The notes: generated from the letters alone by a model not told the origin. 64,000 nt of DNA from Prosthecobacter sp. (GCA_019186985.1 JABARQ010000035.1:30166-94165); one strand, 5' to 3'. Numbered from the stretch's first letter, positions 7,370-15,673 are shown. Made by a program: numbers and translations.

Positions 7370-7422
7370 CAACTCCACGCGTTGCCCGTGAATAGCTGCC
7401 CTTCATTCCACCTGAGTCGCAC

Positions 7423-7776
7423 ATGATTGATTGGAGAGTATCCAGTAGTTCCAAGGAGACGGGCGGAGATGGCTGGCATTTCCCGAGCTTCGACATTCAG
7501 GAGATGCTCCTCCCGATGATCAACGTTGGTTTCGAGATGATCGATTCTTACGGAGACACGACATTTGGTCGTGAGGACTGCTTTAGGCTCAAGCGGAACA
7601 TTAGTTTCATTCTGGACTCAGGCAGGTTGGGTCGTCCTGAGTTTCGATACGATCGAATCGAGGGCGGAATCTCCACTATCAGATCGTCGGATGTGGAGAC
7701 CTGTTTGCTTCGCTTGCAGGAAGCCGCAGATCAGGTCATTACCAGCTCAGGCGTTTTAACATTTTATGGCGATTGA
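7423..7776 (+). CDS. Cassette 11: hypothetical protein
   Basis: The product is 117 residues from ATG 7423. It is soluble and alpha/beta, with DIQEMLLPMINVGFEMIDSY followed by FRLKRNISFILDSGRLGRP and a C-terminal helix DVETCLLRLQEAADQVI. The layout is that of a small single-domain protein. It has no signal peptide or cysteine motif. The gene ends 19 nt before the next attC. No family was recognised. Confidence 0.68.
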   Translation: MIDWRVSSSSKETGGDGWHFPSFDIQEMLLPMINVGFEMIDSYGDTTFGREDCFRLKRNISFILDSGRLGRPEFRYDRIEGGISTIRSSDVETCLLRLQEAADQVITSSGVLTFYGD

Positions 7777-7795
7777 TCCTAACACCGCAACCAAG

Positions 7796-7888
7796 GCCGA
7801 ACAAAACGGATGCAGGCAACGGCTTGAAGGCGATCTATCGTGTCAGCAACGTCTTGCGCTCGCCGTCGCCTGATCCGGGTCGTTCGCC
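7796..7888 (+). repeat. attC site, 93 nt, class A
   Basis: The boundaries are GCCGAAC (7796-7802) and GTTCGCC (7882-7888). It has a few internal substitutions relative to the other copies. Confidence 0.9.
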
Positions 7889-7897
7889 AATCCACCA

Positions 7898-8362
7898 ATG
7901 CGTCACCTTCTGATCAATCTACTAGCCTTGGCGGGTGTCTTGGTGGGCCTGTCCTCATGTTCATCCAGTTCGCCCGTGGGTCCCGTGCATGGTTTGGATG
8001 ACAATCATGGATTCACCTCCTCTCTTGTTGTGAGGCTGGTTGATCATGAAAAGGACAACTGGAACCCGCTCGGACTGTGGCGGCGCGTCCGTTCGGATCC
8101 CCCCACTTACATCCCCATCGGGACACCGAAGGCGCTGTCACTGACGGAGGCGAGTGGCACATGGTTTGTGGATGCTGCTGATGGCTGGCGCTTCTTTGTG
8201 CCAAAGGGCGGCGTGCCTGACTGTCCGGAAGGAGTGCTGCTGGGGGAAGCCCGAAAGATCACCAACACCCGGACTCCCGGCCAAAACGCCCGCCGCAATT
8301 TCGGCCGGTGGTTCTTTGGCATCCTGATGTTACCTGCGTTAGGACTTAGCAGCGGAGGTTAA
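7898..8362 (+). CDS. Cassette 12: lipoprotein of unknown function
   Basis: The product is 154 residues from ATG 7898, nine bases after the attC. MRHLLINLLALAGVLVGLSS followed by Cys21 forms a lipoprotein signal. The mature part contains VRLVDHEKDNWNPLGLWRRV and GTWFVDAADGWRFFVPKGG, rich in Trp. A hydrophobic end (FGRWFFGILMLPALGLSSGG) could be a second membrane segment. Its stop codon is next to a truncated attC, so the natural end of the reading frame may have been altered by that deletion. Confidence 0.72.
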   Translation: MRHLLINLLALAGVLVGLSSCSSSSPVGPVHGLDDNHGFTSSLVVRLVDHEKDNWNPLGLWRRVRSDPPTYIPIGTPKALSLTEASGTWFVDAADGWRFFVPKGGVPDCPEGVLLGEARKITNTRTPGQNARRNFGRWFFGILMLPALGLSSGG

Positions 8363-8363
8363 A

Positions 8364-8396
8364 GCGTTCGCCGTCGCCTGATCCGAAATGTTCGTC
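8364..8396 (+). repeat. Truncated class A attC (right end only)
   Basis: GCGTTCGCCGTCGCCTGATC and the core GTTCGTC (8390-8396) match the last third of class A sites. The left arm with AAC is missing. The site is probably unable to fold into a recombining hairpin, which would lock cassettes 12 and 13 together. Confidence 0.78.
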
Positions 8397-8412
8397 CAAC
8401 CCTTGAAGCGCC

Positions 8413-8829
8413 ATGCCGTCTGTCGAAGTAGTTCGCATTGTCGATGAGCTGAACGACGCCGATCAGCGGATTGCTGCGCTACGTGCATTGCTTTCCGCGG
8501 AACAGTTGCTGGATCTGGCGAGATACTACAACTGGGGTGATGGCATGGCGGTCCCACAGGCTATTTCGGATCATCCGGCTTGTGACTTGGGGGTGGCGCT
8601 ACACTTGTTTGAGCTGGCAGAAGGGACGGTCTTTCTCACTTCACCCGAGCGGGACTGGAGCTGTCAGCATGAGTGGGCTGAGTTTTGTCGAGTGATTTCT
8701 CAGCGGATACTTTCAGGCCACTATGCCACGGGCATCGTTCCATTCGTGTCGGCATTCAGCCCTGTTCAATGTCTCAAGCTGAGGAGACAGGGCATTCCCG
8801 AGGTTTTCTTTTCACCGCTTGTGCCCTAG
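8413..8829 (+). CDS. Cassette 13: DUF4274-like protein
   Basis: The product is 138 residues from ATG 8413. The centre reads YYNWGDGMAVPQAISDHPAC followed by DLGVALHLFELAEG. This corresponds to the DUF4274 signature (YNWDDG...P..I..HP.CDLGTAL..FW.A). The C-terminal part has CRVISQRILSGHYATG and VPFVSAF. The family is cytosolic and of unknown biochemical role. It is often found in gene clusters with polymorphic-toxin immunity genes, but no toxin lies here. Confidence 0.8.
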   Translation: MPSVEVVRIVDELNDADQRIAALRALLSAEQLLDLARYYNWGDGMAVPQAISDHPACDLGVALHLFELAEGTVFLTSPERDWSCQHEWAEFCRVISQRILSGHYATGIVPFVSAFSPVQCLKLRRQGIPEVFFSPLVP

Positions 8830-8935
8830 CGTATCTTCAACCCGCAGTCTCAGCAGCATGACCGAGCTCTCCACACCAGCAACGAGCATGAACGAAGCGC
8901 TGATGTCCATGCACCCAAACTCCGCCGCTTAAGAT

Positions 8936-9313
8936 ATGGAAGGCCTGACAAGAGAGGATTCGTCGAGGATCGGTTTTGTGGTGAGTGCATTGATGACCGG
9001 TGCGATTGACAGCACCGAGGTGGGAGGTTGGGCGCAGCATGTTTTGAGCACGTCACAGCACTGCCCGCCATGGATCATCGATCTTCTGGATTTCCAGCAG
9101 GCAGCATTTCACATTTACAGGGTCATCGGATTTACGCCTTCATCTGGTTTGACGCCTTCACAGGAACGAGCCCTTGCTGGCATCGCTTTGCTTCGAGGTC
9201 GAGAGATTGACACTGCGGTCGTCAGCTCCGCGGCAGCCAAGACGGCTTTGATTGCCCACCCCGAGATGCTTGCGAGATTTCATGCTGAGTTTCCGGGTTT
9301 TTGCATCGCCTGA
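8936..9313 (+). CDS. Cassette 14: hypothetical protein
   Basis: The product is 125 residues from ATG 8936. It is all-helical by appearance: FVVSALMTGAIDSTEVGGWA, then CPPWIIDLLDF, then ALAGIALLRGREIDTAVVSS. The block resembles small immunity-like proteins with the pattern 'G.I...EV..WA......PPWI.DL', but no family can be named. No attC separates it from the previous gene: the 106-nt gap has no clear AAC/GTT arms. The two genes may therefore share one cassette. Confidence 0.65.
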   Translation: MEGLTREDSSRIGFVVSALMTGAIDSTEVGGWAQHVLSTSQHCPPWIIDLLDFQQAAFHIYRVIGFTPSSGLTPSQERALAGIALLRGREIDTAVVSSAAAKTALIAHPEMLARFHAEFPGFCIA

Positions 9314-9395
9314 TCCTTTGCTTTCCTGATCGTTGGTTGCCATAGGATCTTCCATTCCACATGAATCCACCAGTTCAGGCTATCGTTCAGAGGAG

Positions 9396-9480
9396 GGTGA
9401 ACAAAACGGATGCAGGCAACAGCTCGAAGGCTATCTGTCGTGTCAGCAAGGTCTTGCGCTTGCCAGTGTCACAGTTCGGG
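9396..9480 (+). repeat. Degenerate class A attC closing the visible array
   Basis: The left two thirds (GGTGAAC at 9396-9402, then AAAACGGATGCAGGCAAC to about 9464) match class A. The right third is replaced and only GTTCGGG (9474-9480) remains as a possible core. Nothing cassette-like follows, so this is the end of the array. Confidence 0.75.
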
Positions 9481-9586
9481 CCTGATGGACAGCCTCGATC
9501 AATTCTCGATAAAGGAGTGAGATTAATATCTTGGCGGCCCTTAAAAGCCCCGTGAAGCATCGCCTGGTCGATCATTCGAGGTCCTG

Positions 9587-9627
9587 GCCTGGCCTGAGGT
9601 GCCTGACTGCTTGGGCGCTCGCCAGGC
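9587..9627 (+). terminator. Possible hairpin at the array/nuo boundary
   Basis: GCCTGGC (9587-9593) pairs with GCCAGGC (9621-9627), which is followed by TTTTGTTT on the plus strand. The loop is long (27 nt), so this is a weak candidate for a terminator of plus-strand read-through from the cassettes. Confidence 0.25.
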
Positions 9628-9633
9628 TTTTGT

Positions 9634-11118
9634 TTAGTGGGCCGACTTCGCAGCCACCTCGGCAGGTTTGGAAAGCACCTGCTGGAGAGGCTTCGGATAC
9701 AGGCCAAGAACAAGGATGGCGAGTGTCAGGACGACGGTGCAAGCCTTGGTGATGGTGCCGAGCTTCAAGGGCTCGGAGGCCGGGGATGTCTCGGGGCTGT
9801 GAATGGCCAGGATGGTGCGGAAATAGTAGTAGAAACCGGCGGCTGCACCAATGGCGGCGCACACGAGGGCACCCCAGTAGGCCTGGTCCACCAGGCTGAC
9901 GAAGACGAACAGCTTGCCCATGAAACCTGCGGTCAAAGGCAGACCGGCAAGGCTGGCGAGGGCGATGGTCATGGCGAGGCCGAGCACGGGGCTGCGTTTG
10001 GCAAGGCCGCGGAAGTCACGGATGTCCTCACCCCCACCGTTCAGACGCAGGATGGCGAGAACAACAAAACCAAGAACCGTCATGGGCAGGTAGGTGGCCA
10101 GATAGAAGGCGACGATGCCGCTGGAGGTCATGCCAGAGCGGGTGGAGTCATCGCAGGCCAGGGCCAGAAGCAGATAACCCGCGTGGCTGATGCTGGAGTA
10201 GCCGAGAAGGCGCTTCACACTCTGCTGGTAGATGGCGGGCAGGCTGCCGAGAAGGACCGTGAGGGAGCCGAGGATCAGGAGCAGGCCCTTGATTTCCGGT
10301 CCGATGACCGAGTGTCCGACCAGCAGGGCGTCGACGGTGCGGGTCAGCACCACAAAACCGGCGGCCTTGGAACCAACCGAGAGGAAGGTGGTCACCGGAA
10401 TGGGAGCGCCCTGATAAACATCAGGCACCCAGCTTTGAAAAGGAGCCGCAGCGACCTTGAAGCCAAGGCCGGCGAGCAGGAAGGCCGCACCAAGAAGGAC
10501 GGGCGCCTTGGCGATGCCAGGCTTGGCCAGGGCGGCTGCGATGCCTTGGAAGCTGAGGGAGCCGGTGGTGCCGTAAATCCAGGCGATGCCGAAAACCAGG
10601 ACACCTGTGCTGAGCGCGCCAAGGATGAGGTATTTCACGCCGGCCTCCAGGGCGAGGCTGCTTTTTCGGGCGAAGGCGACGAGCACGTAGAAGGAGACAG
10701 TGACGAGTTCGAGGGCGACAAAGACCGTCACCAAGTCCTGGGCGGCGGCCATCCACATCATGCCAGCGCAGACGATGAGAGGCAGGCTGAACATTTCCGT
10801 GAGCCGTCCTTCCAGGGTGTATTTGCCCAGGTAGGGCGCGCATTCATGCGTGAGCCAGAGAACGAGCAGGGTGATGACCAGGAAGAAGCCCTTGTAGAAA
10901 AGGGCCAGCTGATCCAGCTGCATCCAGGGGCGGCAGAAGGAGGGCAGGCTGTCCGGGGCATGGCTGGCGGCCGTGAAGAAGAGGACAAGCGCGAGGGCGG
11001 TGCCGCCGATGCTGGCCGCAGCAATGGTGCGGCGGCTGACCTGGGGCACGAAGGCCTCGACCAGCAGCAGCGCGAGGCCGAGGATGGCGAGGAAGGCTTC
11101 GATGGTGAAGACGGACAT
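9634..11118 (-). CDS. nuoN: NADH-quinone oxidoreductase subunit N
   Basis: The product is 494 residues, about the usual length for NuoN, with some 13-14 hydrophobic helices. Family blocks are visible: LVTVFVALELVTVSFYVLVA (with the conserved Glu in the transmembrane helix), AGVKYLILGALSTGVLVFGI, and FKVAAAPFQSWVPDVYQGAP (the conserved Lys/HxW-type channel helix; here F-Q-S-W). YSSISHAGYLLLAL also matches. It is one of the three antiporter-like proton-pumping subunits of complex I in the inner membrane. It is the last gene of the operon, 10 nt after nuoM. Confidence 0.97.
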   Translation of the reverse strand: MSVFTIEAFLAILGLALLLVEAFVPQVSRRTIAAASIGGTALALVLFFTAASHAPDSLPSFCRPWMQLDQLALFYKGFFLVITLLVLWLTHECAPYLGKYTLEGRLTEMFSLPLIVCAGMMWMAAAQDLVTVFVALELVTVSFYVLVAFARKSSLALEAGVKYLILGALSTGVLVFGIAWIYGTTGSLSFQGIAAALAKPGIAKAPVLLGAAFLLAGLGFKVAAAPFQSWVPDVYQGAPIPVTTFLSVGSKAAGFVVLTRTVDALLVGHSVIGPEIKGLLLILGSLTVLLGSLPAIYQQSVKRLLGYSSISHAGYLLLALACDDSTRSGMTSSGIVAFYLATYLPMTVLGFVVLAILRLNGGGEDIRDFRGLAKRSPVLGLAMTIALASLAGLPLTAGFMGKLFVFVSLVDQAYWGALVCAAIGAAAGFYYYFRTILAIHSPETSPASEPLKLGTITKACTVVLTLAILVLGLYPKPLQQVLSKPAEVAAKSAH

Positions 11119-11128
11119 GGGGGAGGGA

Positions 11129-12667
11129 TCAGTGGGTGGCTCCGGCGGCGGCCTTGGCGGCTCCGTGAACGGCGGTGCTGGCGGCTTCGGTGACCGAAGC
11201 GAGATCGGTTTTCAAAAGGCCGAGGAGCAGCCAGGGGCAGCAGCCCGCCACCAGCAGGACGGCGGCGAGCAGGATCATGGGCACGCGCTGGGCGATTGCG
11301 GGGTCGGTCATGAAGAGACCGGTGCTGGCGCTGCCCTGAAAGATGCTGCGGTAGGCGCGCAGCATGTAGACAGCGGACATCACGACGCCCCAGAGGGCCA
11401 GGACGACCGTCCATTGCAGAGGGCCGAAGCTGTCGGTGCCGAACTGGGTGAAGCTGCCGATGAAGATCATGACCTCACCTGCGAAGTTGGCCAGCCCGGG
11501 CAGGCCGATGGAGGCGAAGGCGCCAAAGGCAAACAGGACGGTGAAGACCGGAGCGTGGGCGCCGAGGCCTCCCAGCTTGGCGAGTTCAAGCGTGCCCAGC
11601 TGGCTGCGAAGCCTGCCGGCGAGCGCGAACAGCAGGGCGATGCTGACGCCGTGGGCGAACATCAGCAAAACCGCGCCTCGCAGGGCGATCTCCGTGCCGG
11701 CGGCGAGGCCGAGGAAGATGTAGCCCATGTGCATCACGGACGAACTGGCGAGCACATCATCGAGGCGCTTCTGGTGGATGGTCACAAAGCCCATGACGAG
11801 GATGTTGCCCAGGAGCATGAACAGCAGTGCCTGATGCACCCAGGGGGCCTGGAATCCCTGGGGAAGCAGGGGAAGGGCGATGCGAAAGAGGCCGTAGAGG
11901 CCGAATTTTTTCAACACACCGCTGTGCAGCATCGCCACGGGAGTCGGGGCGGAGGCATAGGCGGGAGCCGCCCAGGAATGGAGGGGGAAAAGGCTGACGA
12001 GCGTGCCGAAGCCAAGCAGCAGGACAAAGGCGATGCTGGCCTGTTTGGCGGCAGGCAGGGGGGTGGTGGCGGCCTGGGCCTTCAGGGCGGTGAGGTCAAA
12101 GGTCAGTTTTTCACCGCCGCTGTACTCAAGCACCAGCCAGGCAAGGCCTGCGAGCAGGATGAGGCTGCCTGCGCCGAGGTAAACCGTGGTCTTCCAGGCA
12201 ACGGCCTTGCGATGTTCGTCATCGCCGTGGCCATGGAGGGCGATCATCAGCAGGGTCGGAATGAGCGCCAGTTCATGGAAGGCGTAGAGGAAGAAGACGT
12301 CCGTGCAAAGGAAGGCTCCGAAAGCACCGGCGGCGATCAGAAGGGAGGCGATGTGGTAGATGCCCGGTTTTTCGGGGCTGATCTGCCAGACCGCTGCAAA
12401 GGCCACGAGGGCCGTCAGCAGGCCCAGGAGCAGGGAAACCCCGTCAGCACCGACCGCAAAGGAGATGGCCGGATTCTCCAGCACGGCGATGGAATGGGTG
12501 TAGCGCAGTTCCGCACCGGTGGAGCCGTGGTATTGAACGCACAACAGGGTCAGGACACCGAGGCAGAAGCTGGTGGCGATGATCGAGGTGGCCCGGGCGG
12601 GGGCGCCCAGCCAGACTGCCAGTGCGGCCAGGATGGGCAGAAGGATGACGATTTCGAGAGGACTCAT
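11129..12667 (-). CDS. nuoM: NADH-quinone oxidoreductase subunit M
   Basis: The product is 512 residues, standard for NuoM. Diagnostic blocks are FAVGADGVSLLLGLLTALVA, LYAFHELALIPTLLMIAL (conserved Glu in FHELALIP) and LLLGFGTLVSLFPLHSWAAP, with the H-x-W of the channel helix. SSSVMHMGYIFLGLAAG and LPGLANFAGEVMIFIG follow. It is an antiporter-like proton channel of the membrane arm. It lies 21 nt downstream of nuoL. Confidence 0.97.
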   Translation of the reverse strand: MSPLEIVILLPILAALAVWLGAPARATSIIATSFCLGVLTLLCVQYHGSTGAELRYTHSIAVLENPAISFAVGADGVSLLLGLLTALVAFAAVWQISPEKPGIYHIASLLIAAGAFGAFLCTDVFFLYAFHELALIPTLLMIALHGHGDDEHRKAVAWKTTVYLGAGSLILLAGLAWLVLEYSGGEKLTFDLTALKAQAATTPLPAAKQASIAFVLLLGFGTLVSLFPLHSWAAPAYASAPTPVAMLHSGVLKKFGLYGLFRIALPLLPQGFQAPWVHQALLFMLLGNILVMGFVTIHQKRLDDVLASSSVMHMGYIFLGLAAGTEIALRGAVLLMFAHGVSIALLFALAGRLRSQLGTLELAKLGGLGAHAPVFTVLFAFGAFASIGLPGLANFAGEVMIFIGSFTQFGTDSFGPLQWTVVLALWGVVMSAVYMLRAYRSIFQGSASTGLFMTDPAIAQRVPMILLAAVLLVAGCCPWLLLGLLKTDLASVTEAASTAVHGAAKAAAGATH

Positions 12668-12688
12668 TCCGTGTGGAGAAGATCAAGA

Positions 12689-14599
12689 TCAATGCCCCAT
12701 CTGAGGCAGGACGAAGATGGCGAGGTAGATGACCAGCAGCAGGCCGGCGCCGAGGAGGAAGGTGTAGCCCTGAAGGTGACCGCCCGTGAGGACTCGCGCG
12801 GCGGAGCCGATCCTCCTGGCGGCAAAGGCGGGGAGGCGGGCGACGATGCCGTCGACAAAGATGCGCTCCAGGCCGTTGACCAGCCAAGCGACACCATCCT
12901 GCAGCACCTTCACCAGCACGGCGTAGAGTTCATCAAAGTAAAACTTGTTGGCGAAGACCTTGAACAGGCCTTTCGAAGCGAGGGGGTCGCTGTTTTTGCC
13001 ACGGTAGAGGATGAAGCCGAGACCGCTGCCGATGAGGAGGGCCGCGATGGAGGCGATCATGACGGTGGAATGCGTCTCCGCGTGATCGGGCTTCATCGCC
13101 TGAAGCATCTTGGCCGCCCAGCCCCAGGGGGAGATCAGCGTCAGCACGGCCAGCAGGACCAGGGGCAGGATCATGACCATGGGGGCCTCGGTGGCATGAT
13201 GGGCCGAATCGGTGCGTGGCTTGCCCAGGAAGGCGATGACGAACATGCGCGTCATGTAGAAGGAGGTCAGCAGGGCCGTGGCGACGCCGATCCAGAACAG
13301 CGGAGAGCCGCCCTTCACTTCAAAGGCGACGCCCAGGATGGCCTCCTTGCTCCAGAAGCCGCTGGTGATGAAGGGCACGCCCATGAGGGAGGCGGTGCCG
13401 ATGAGGAAGGTCACAAAGGTCACGGGCATGTGCCGGGCGAGGCCGCCCATCTTCCAGATGTCCTGCTCATGATGGCAGGCGTAGATGACGGCGCCCGAGC
13501 CCAGGAAGAGCATGGCCTTGAAGAAGGCGTGGGTGTAGAGGTGGAACATGGCCGGATGGCCTGGGGCGGCGGTGTCATGATGTCCGCCGGCCTGCAGGGC
13601 GACGAGGCCGACCGCCATGACCATGTAGCCGAGCTGGGAGAGGGTTGAGTAGGCCAGCACGCGCTTGATGTCGTTCTGCTGGGTGGCGATGAGGGCCGCC
13701 ATGAGGGCGGTGCCGCCGCCGATCCAGGCAATGGTCATCGAGGCATCCGGCGAGGCCTCGATGACAAAGGCGCAGCGGACGAGCATGTAAACACCGGCGG
13801 CCACCATGGTGGCGGCGTGAATGAGGGCGGACACCGGGGTCGGGCCCTCCATGGCGTCAGGCAGCCAGACATGCAGCGGGAACTGGGCGCTTTTGCCGAC
13901 CGCACCCATGAAGATGCCGAGGGCGGCGATCAGGAAGAACGTGGGATGGATCTTCACGGCGTCATGCACGGGGCCCATGGCGAAGCTTTCCTTGAGGCCG
14001 GCAAAGCTGACGTCGCCATGATTCGCCATGAACAGCATCAGGATGCCGATCATGAATCCGAAATCGCCGATGCGGTTGGTCAGGAAGGCCTTTTTCGAAG
14101 CCTCCGCAGCGCTGGCCTTTTCAAACCAGTGGCCGATGAGCAGGTAGGAGCTGAGGCCGACCAGCTCCCAGAAGATGAACATCATCACCAGGTTGCCGGC
14201 GAGCACGATGCCGGTCATGGAGAACATGAAGAGGGAGAGGGCGCCGAAGAAGCGCTCCCTGGACTCGTCCTCCTTCATGTAGCCGACGGAGAAGAGATGG
14301 ACGAAGAAGCCGATGGAGGTGACGATGAACATCATGCCGCGGCTCTGCTGGTCGATGATGGCATCGATGGCGACCTTGAACTTGCCGACTTCCAGGAATG
14401 GCAGCAGCACCGGCGTGGCATCCTTGGTGCCGAGGAGCATCAGGCTGATGAGGAAGCAGACGGTGGCGGAGAGCAGGGAGATGATGACGCTGGCCCCTTT
14501 CAGGACGCGATGGGCTAGCAGGATGACCAGCGCCGACAACAGCGGCAGAAGCAGCAGCATCGTCGGCAGGCTGGCGGAGGTGGATTCCGGTTCGGGCAT
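12689..14599 (-). CDS. nuoL: NADH-quinone oxidoreductase subunit L
   Basis: The product is 636 residues, typical of NuoL with its long C-terminal lateral helix. Characteristic strings are MMFIVTSIGFFVHLFSVGYM, FIFWELVGLSSYLLIGHWFE (conserved Glu), KKAFLTNRIGDFGFMIGI, SAQFPLHVWLPDAMEGPTPV and YSTLSQLGYMVMAVGL. It is the distal proton-pumping subunit of complex I. It is separated from nuoK by 160 nt containing a nested hairpin, the only large gap in the operon. Confidence 0.98.
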   Translation of the reverse strand: MPEPESTSASLPTMLLLLPLLSALVILLAHRVLKGASVIISLLSATVCFLISLMLLGTKDATPVLLPFLEVGKFKVAIDAIIDQQSRGMMFIVTSIGFFVHLFSVGYMKEDESRERFFGALSLFMFSMTGIVLAGNLVMMFIFWELVGLSSYLLIGHWFEKASAAEASKKAFLTNRIGDFGFMIGILMLFMANHGDVSFAGLKESFAMGPVHDAVKIHPTFFLIAALGIFMGAVGKSAQFPLHVWLPDAMEGPTPVSALIHAATMVAAGVYMLVRCAFVIEASPDASMTIAWIGGGTALMAALIATQQNDIKRVLAYSTLSQLGYMVMAVGLVALQAGGHHDTAAPGHPAMFHLYTHAFFKAMLFLGSGAVIYACHHEQDIWKMGGLARHMPVTFVTFLIGTASLMGVPFITSGFWSKEAILGVAFEVKGGSPLFWIGVATALLTSFYMTRMFVIAFLGKPRTDSAHHATEAPMVMILPLVLLAVLTLISPWGWAAKMLQAMKPDHAETHSTVMIASIAALLIGSGLGFILYRGKNSDPLASKGLFKVFANKFYFDELYAVLVKVLQDGVAWLVNGLERIFVDGIVARLPAFAARRIGSAARVLTGGHLQGYTFLLGAGLLLVIYLAIFVLPQMGH

Positions 14600-14646
14600 G
14601 GGGCGTTAAAAAGGAGGGCTTAGGCGAAAAGTCAGAAGAGGGAGGC

Positions 14647-14720
14647 AATGTCCCCTGTTCCAGGCCGCCCGAAGCATCTCCGGGACTGTGCGGCCTGTGA
14701 GGCGTTCGGACTGGGACATT
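14647..14720 (-). promoter_or_regulatory. Nested inverted-repeat hairpin between nuoK and nuoL
   Basis: The outer stem is AATGTCCC (14647-14654) with GGGACATT (14713-14720). The inner stem is CAGGCCGC (14661-14668) with GCGGCCTG (14690-14697). Both are perfect 8-bp arms. There is no T-tract after the structure on the minus strand, so it is not a standard terminator. It may act in mRNA processing or stability, setting different levels of NuoK and NuoLMN, or it may be an inserted repeat element. Confidence 0.6.
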
Positions 14721-14759
14721 CCTGGATCATTGGATTTGGGGTCATCGGGCCTTTCCAAG

Positions 14760-15077
14760 TCATCCCTGGAGCTTGGTCACGGCCTCGACCTCGACGCTTT
14801 GCTTCGTCCGGTACAGGGCGACGATGATGGCCAGGCCGACGGCCACTTCGGCGGCGGCCACCGTGATGGTAAAGAAGACCAGGGCCTGGGCGGTGTAGTC
14901 AGGCAGGCCTTGAGTGACGTTGAAGCGTGAGAAGGCCACCAGGGCGAGGTTGGCCGCACTGAGCATCATCTCCAGGCACATGTAAATGATGAGGATGTTG
15001 CGGCGGGCGATCACACCTGCCAGGCCCAGGCTGAACAGGATGCCGCTGACGATGAGGTAATGATTCAGGGTGATCAT
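14760..15077 (-). CDS. nuoK: NADH-quinone oxidoreductase subunit K
   Basis: The product is 105 residues with three transmembrane helices, the normal size of NuoK (MrpC-like). The core reads GVIARRNILIIYMCLEMMLS, then AANLALVAF, including the conserved intramembrane Glu of LE(M/L)M, then VFFTITVAAAEVAVGLAIIV with the second conserved Glu. The start overlaps the nuoJ stop by four bases (ATGA), a sign of translational coupling. Confidence 0.97.
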   Translation of the reverse strand: MITLNHYLIVSGILFSLGLAGVIARRNILIIYMCLEMMLSAANLALVAFSRFNVTQGLPDYTAQALVFFTITVAAAEVAVGLAIIVALYRTKQSVEVEAVTKLQG

Positions 15078-15673
15078 GACGGTGAGGAGCCCTCCTTGTC
15101 ACGCTTGCTCAGGGCCACGACGCCCACGGTGCCCACCAGGAGCAGCAGGCCGACGACCTGGAGGTGGAAGGCATACTTGGAAAAGAGGGTGTCACCCATC
15201 AGCTTGGCGTCCGGCAGGCTGCCAGCCTTGAGGTCGTTGGAGATGGTGGGGAGATTCTTGCTGCCCAGCGCCTCCCAACGGGCGCCGGCTTCCTGCAGCT
15301 TGAGCGCCGCCGACCGCGTGGTGGCGGCACTTTCTGGCAGACGACCGGACACCGTGGCAATCTGCACCGCCAGGATGGCCGCGACGGCGACGCCTGCGGC
15401 AATGGCAGCCAGGTTGGTGCGTCCGTGATCCGCCTCCTCCTTGATGTCCATGAGCATGATGATGAACAGGAAGAGCACCATCACCGCCCCGGCATAGACG
15501 AGCACCTGCAGGGTGCCTATGAAGAAGGCGTCGAGGCTGAGGAAGAGGGCGGCCAGTCCGACGAAGCTGACCGCGAGGGACAGGGCGCTGGTGACCGGGT
15601 TGCGGGCGATGACCACGTTCAGGCCGAAGCCGAGGGTGATCAGCGCGAAGAGGAAGAAGAGGAGGGGAGGCAT
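15074..15673 (-). CDS. nuoJ: NADH-quinone oxidoreductase subunit J
   Basis: The product is 199 residues from the ATG at 15673 (MPPLLFFLFALITLG). An alternative start at 15697 lies inside nuoI and is less likely. Five hydrophobic segments are visible with VIARNPVTSALSLAVSFVGL and GTLQVLVYAGAVMVLFLFII, the strongest NuoJ signature. A soluble loop of about 60 residues before the last helix varies between species. It is a membrane-arm subunit of complex I. Confidence 0.96.
   Translation of the reverse strand: MPPLLFFLFALITLGFGLNVVIARNPVTSALSLAVSFVGLAALFLSLDAFFIGTLQVLVYAGAVMVLFLFIIMLMDIKEEADHGRTNLAAIAAGVAVAAILAVQIATVSGRLPESAATTRSAALKLQEAGARWEALGSKNLPTISNDLKAGSLPDAKLMGDTLFSKYAFHLQVVGLLLLVGTVGVVALSKRDKEGSSPS

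Noticed and set aside
1486..7888. Regularly repeated 93-nt units as a CRISPR array or as MITE/REP elements
   Set aside because: The intervals are 350-850 nt and hold genes, the units have AAC/GTT ends with paired arms, and an integron integrase lies at the head of the array.
8413..9313. Cassettes 13-14 as a toxin-antitoxin pair
   Set aside because: Neither protein shows a toxin fold or a DNA-binding domain; DUF4274-like identity alone does not support it.
10973..13648. Plus-strand 891-codon frame opposite nuoM and nuoL
   Set aside because: It is the shadow of two strongly conserved minus-strand genes in high-GC DNA; its product is Gly/Asp/Glu/Gln-rich and matches no fold.
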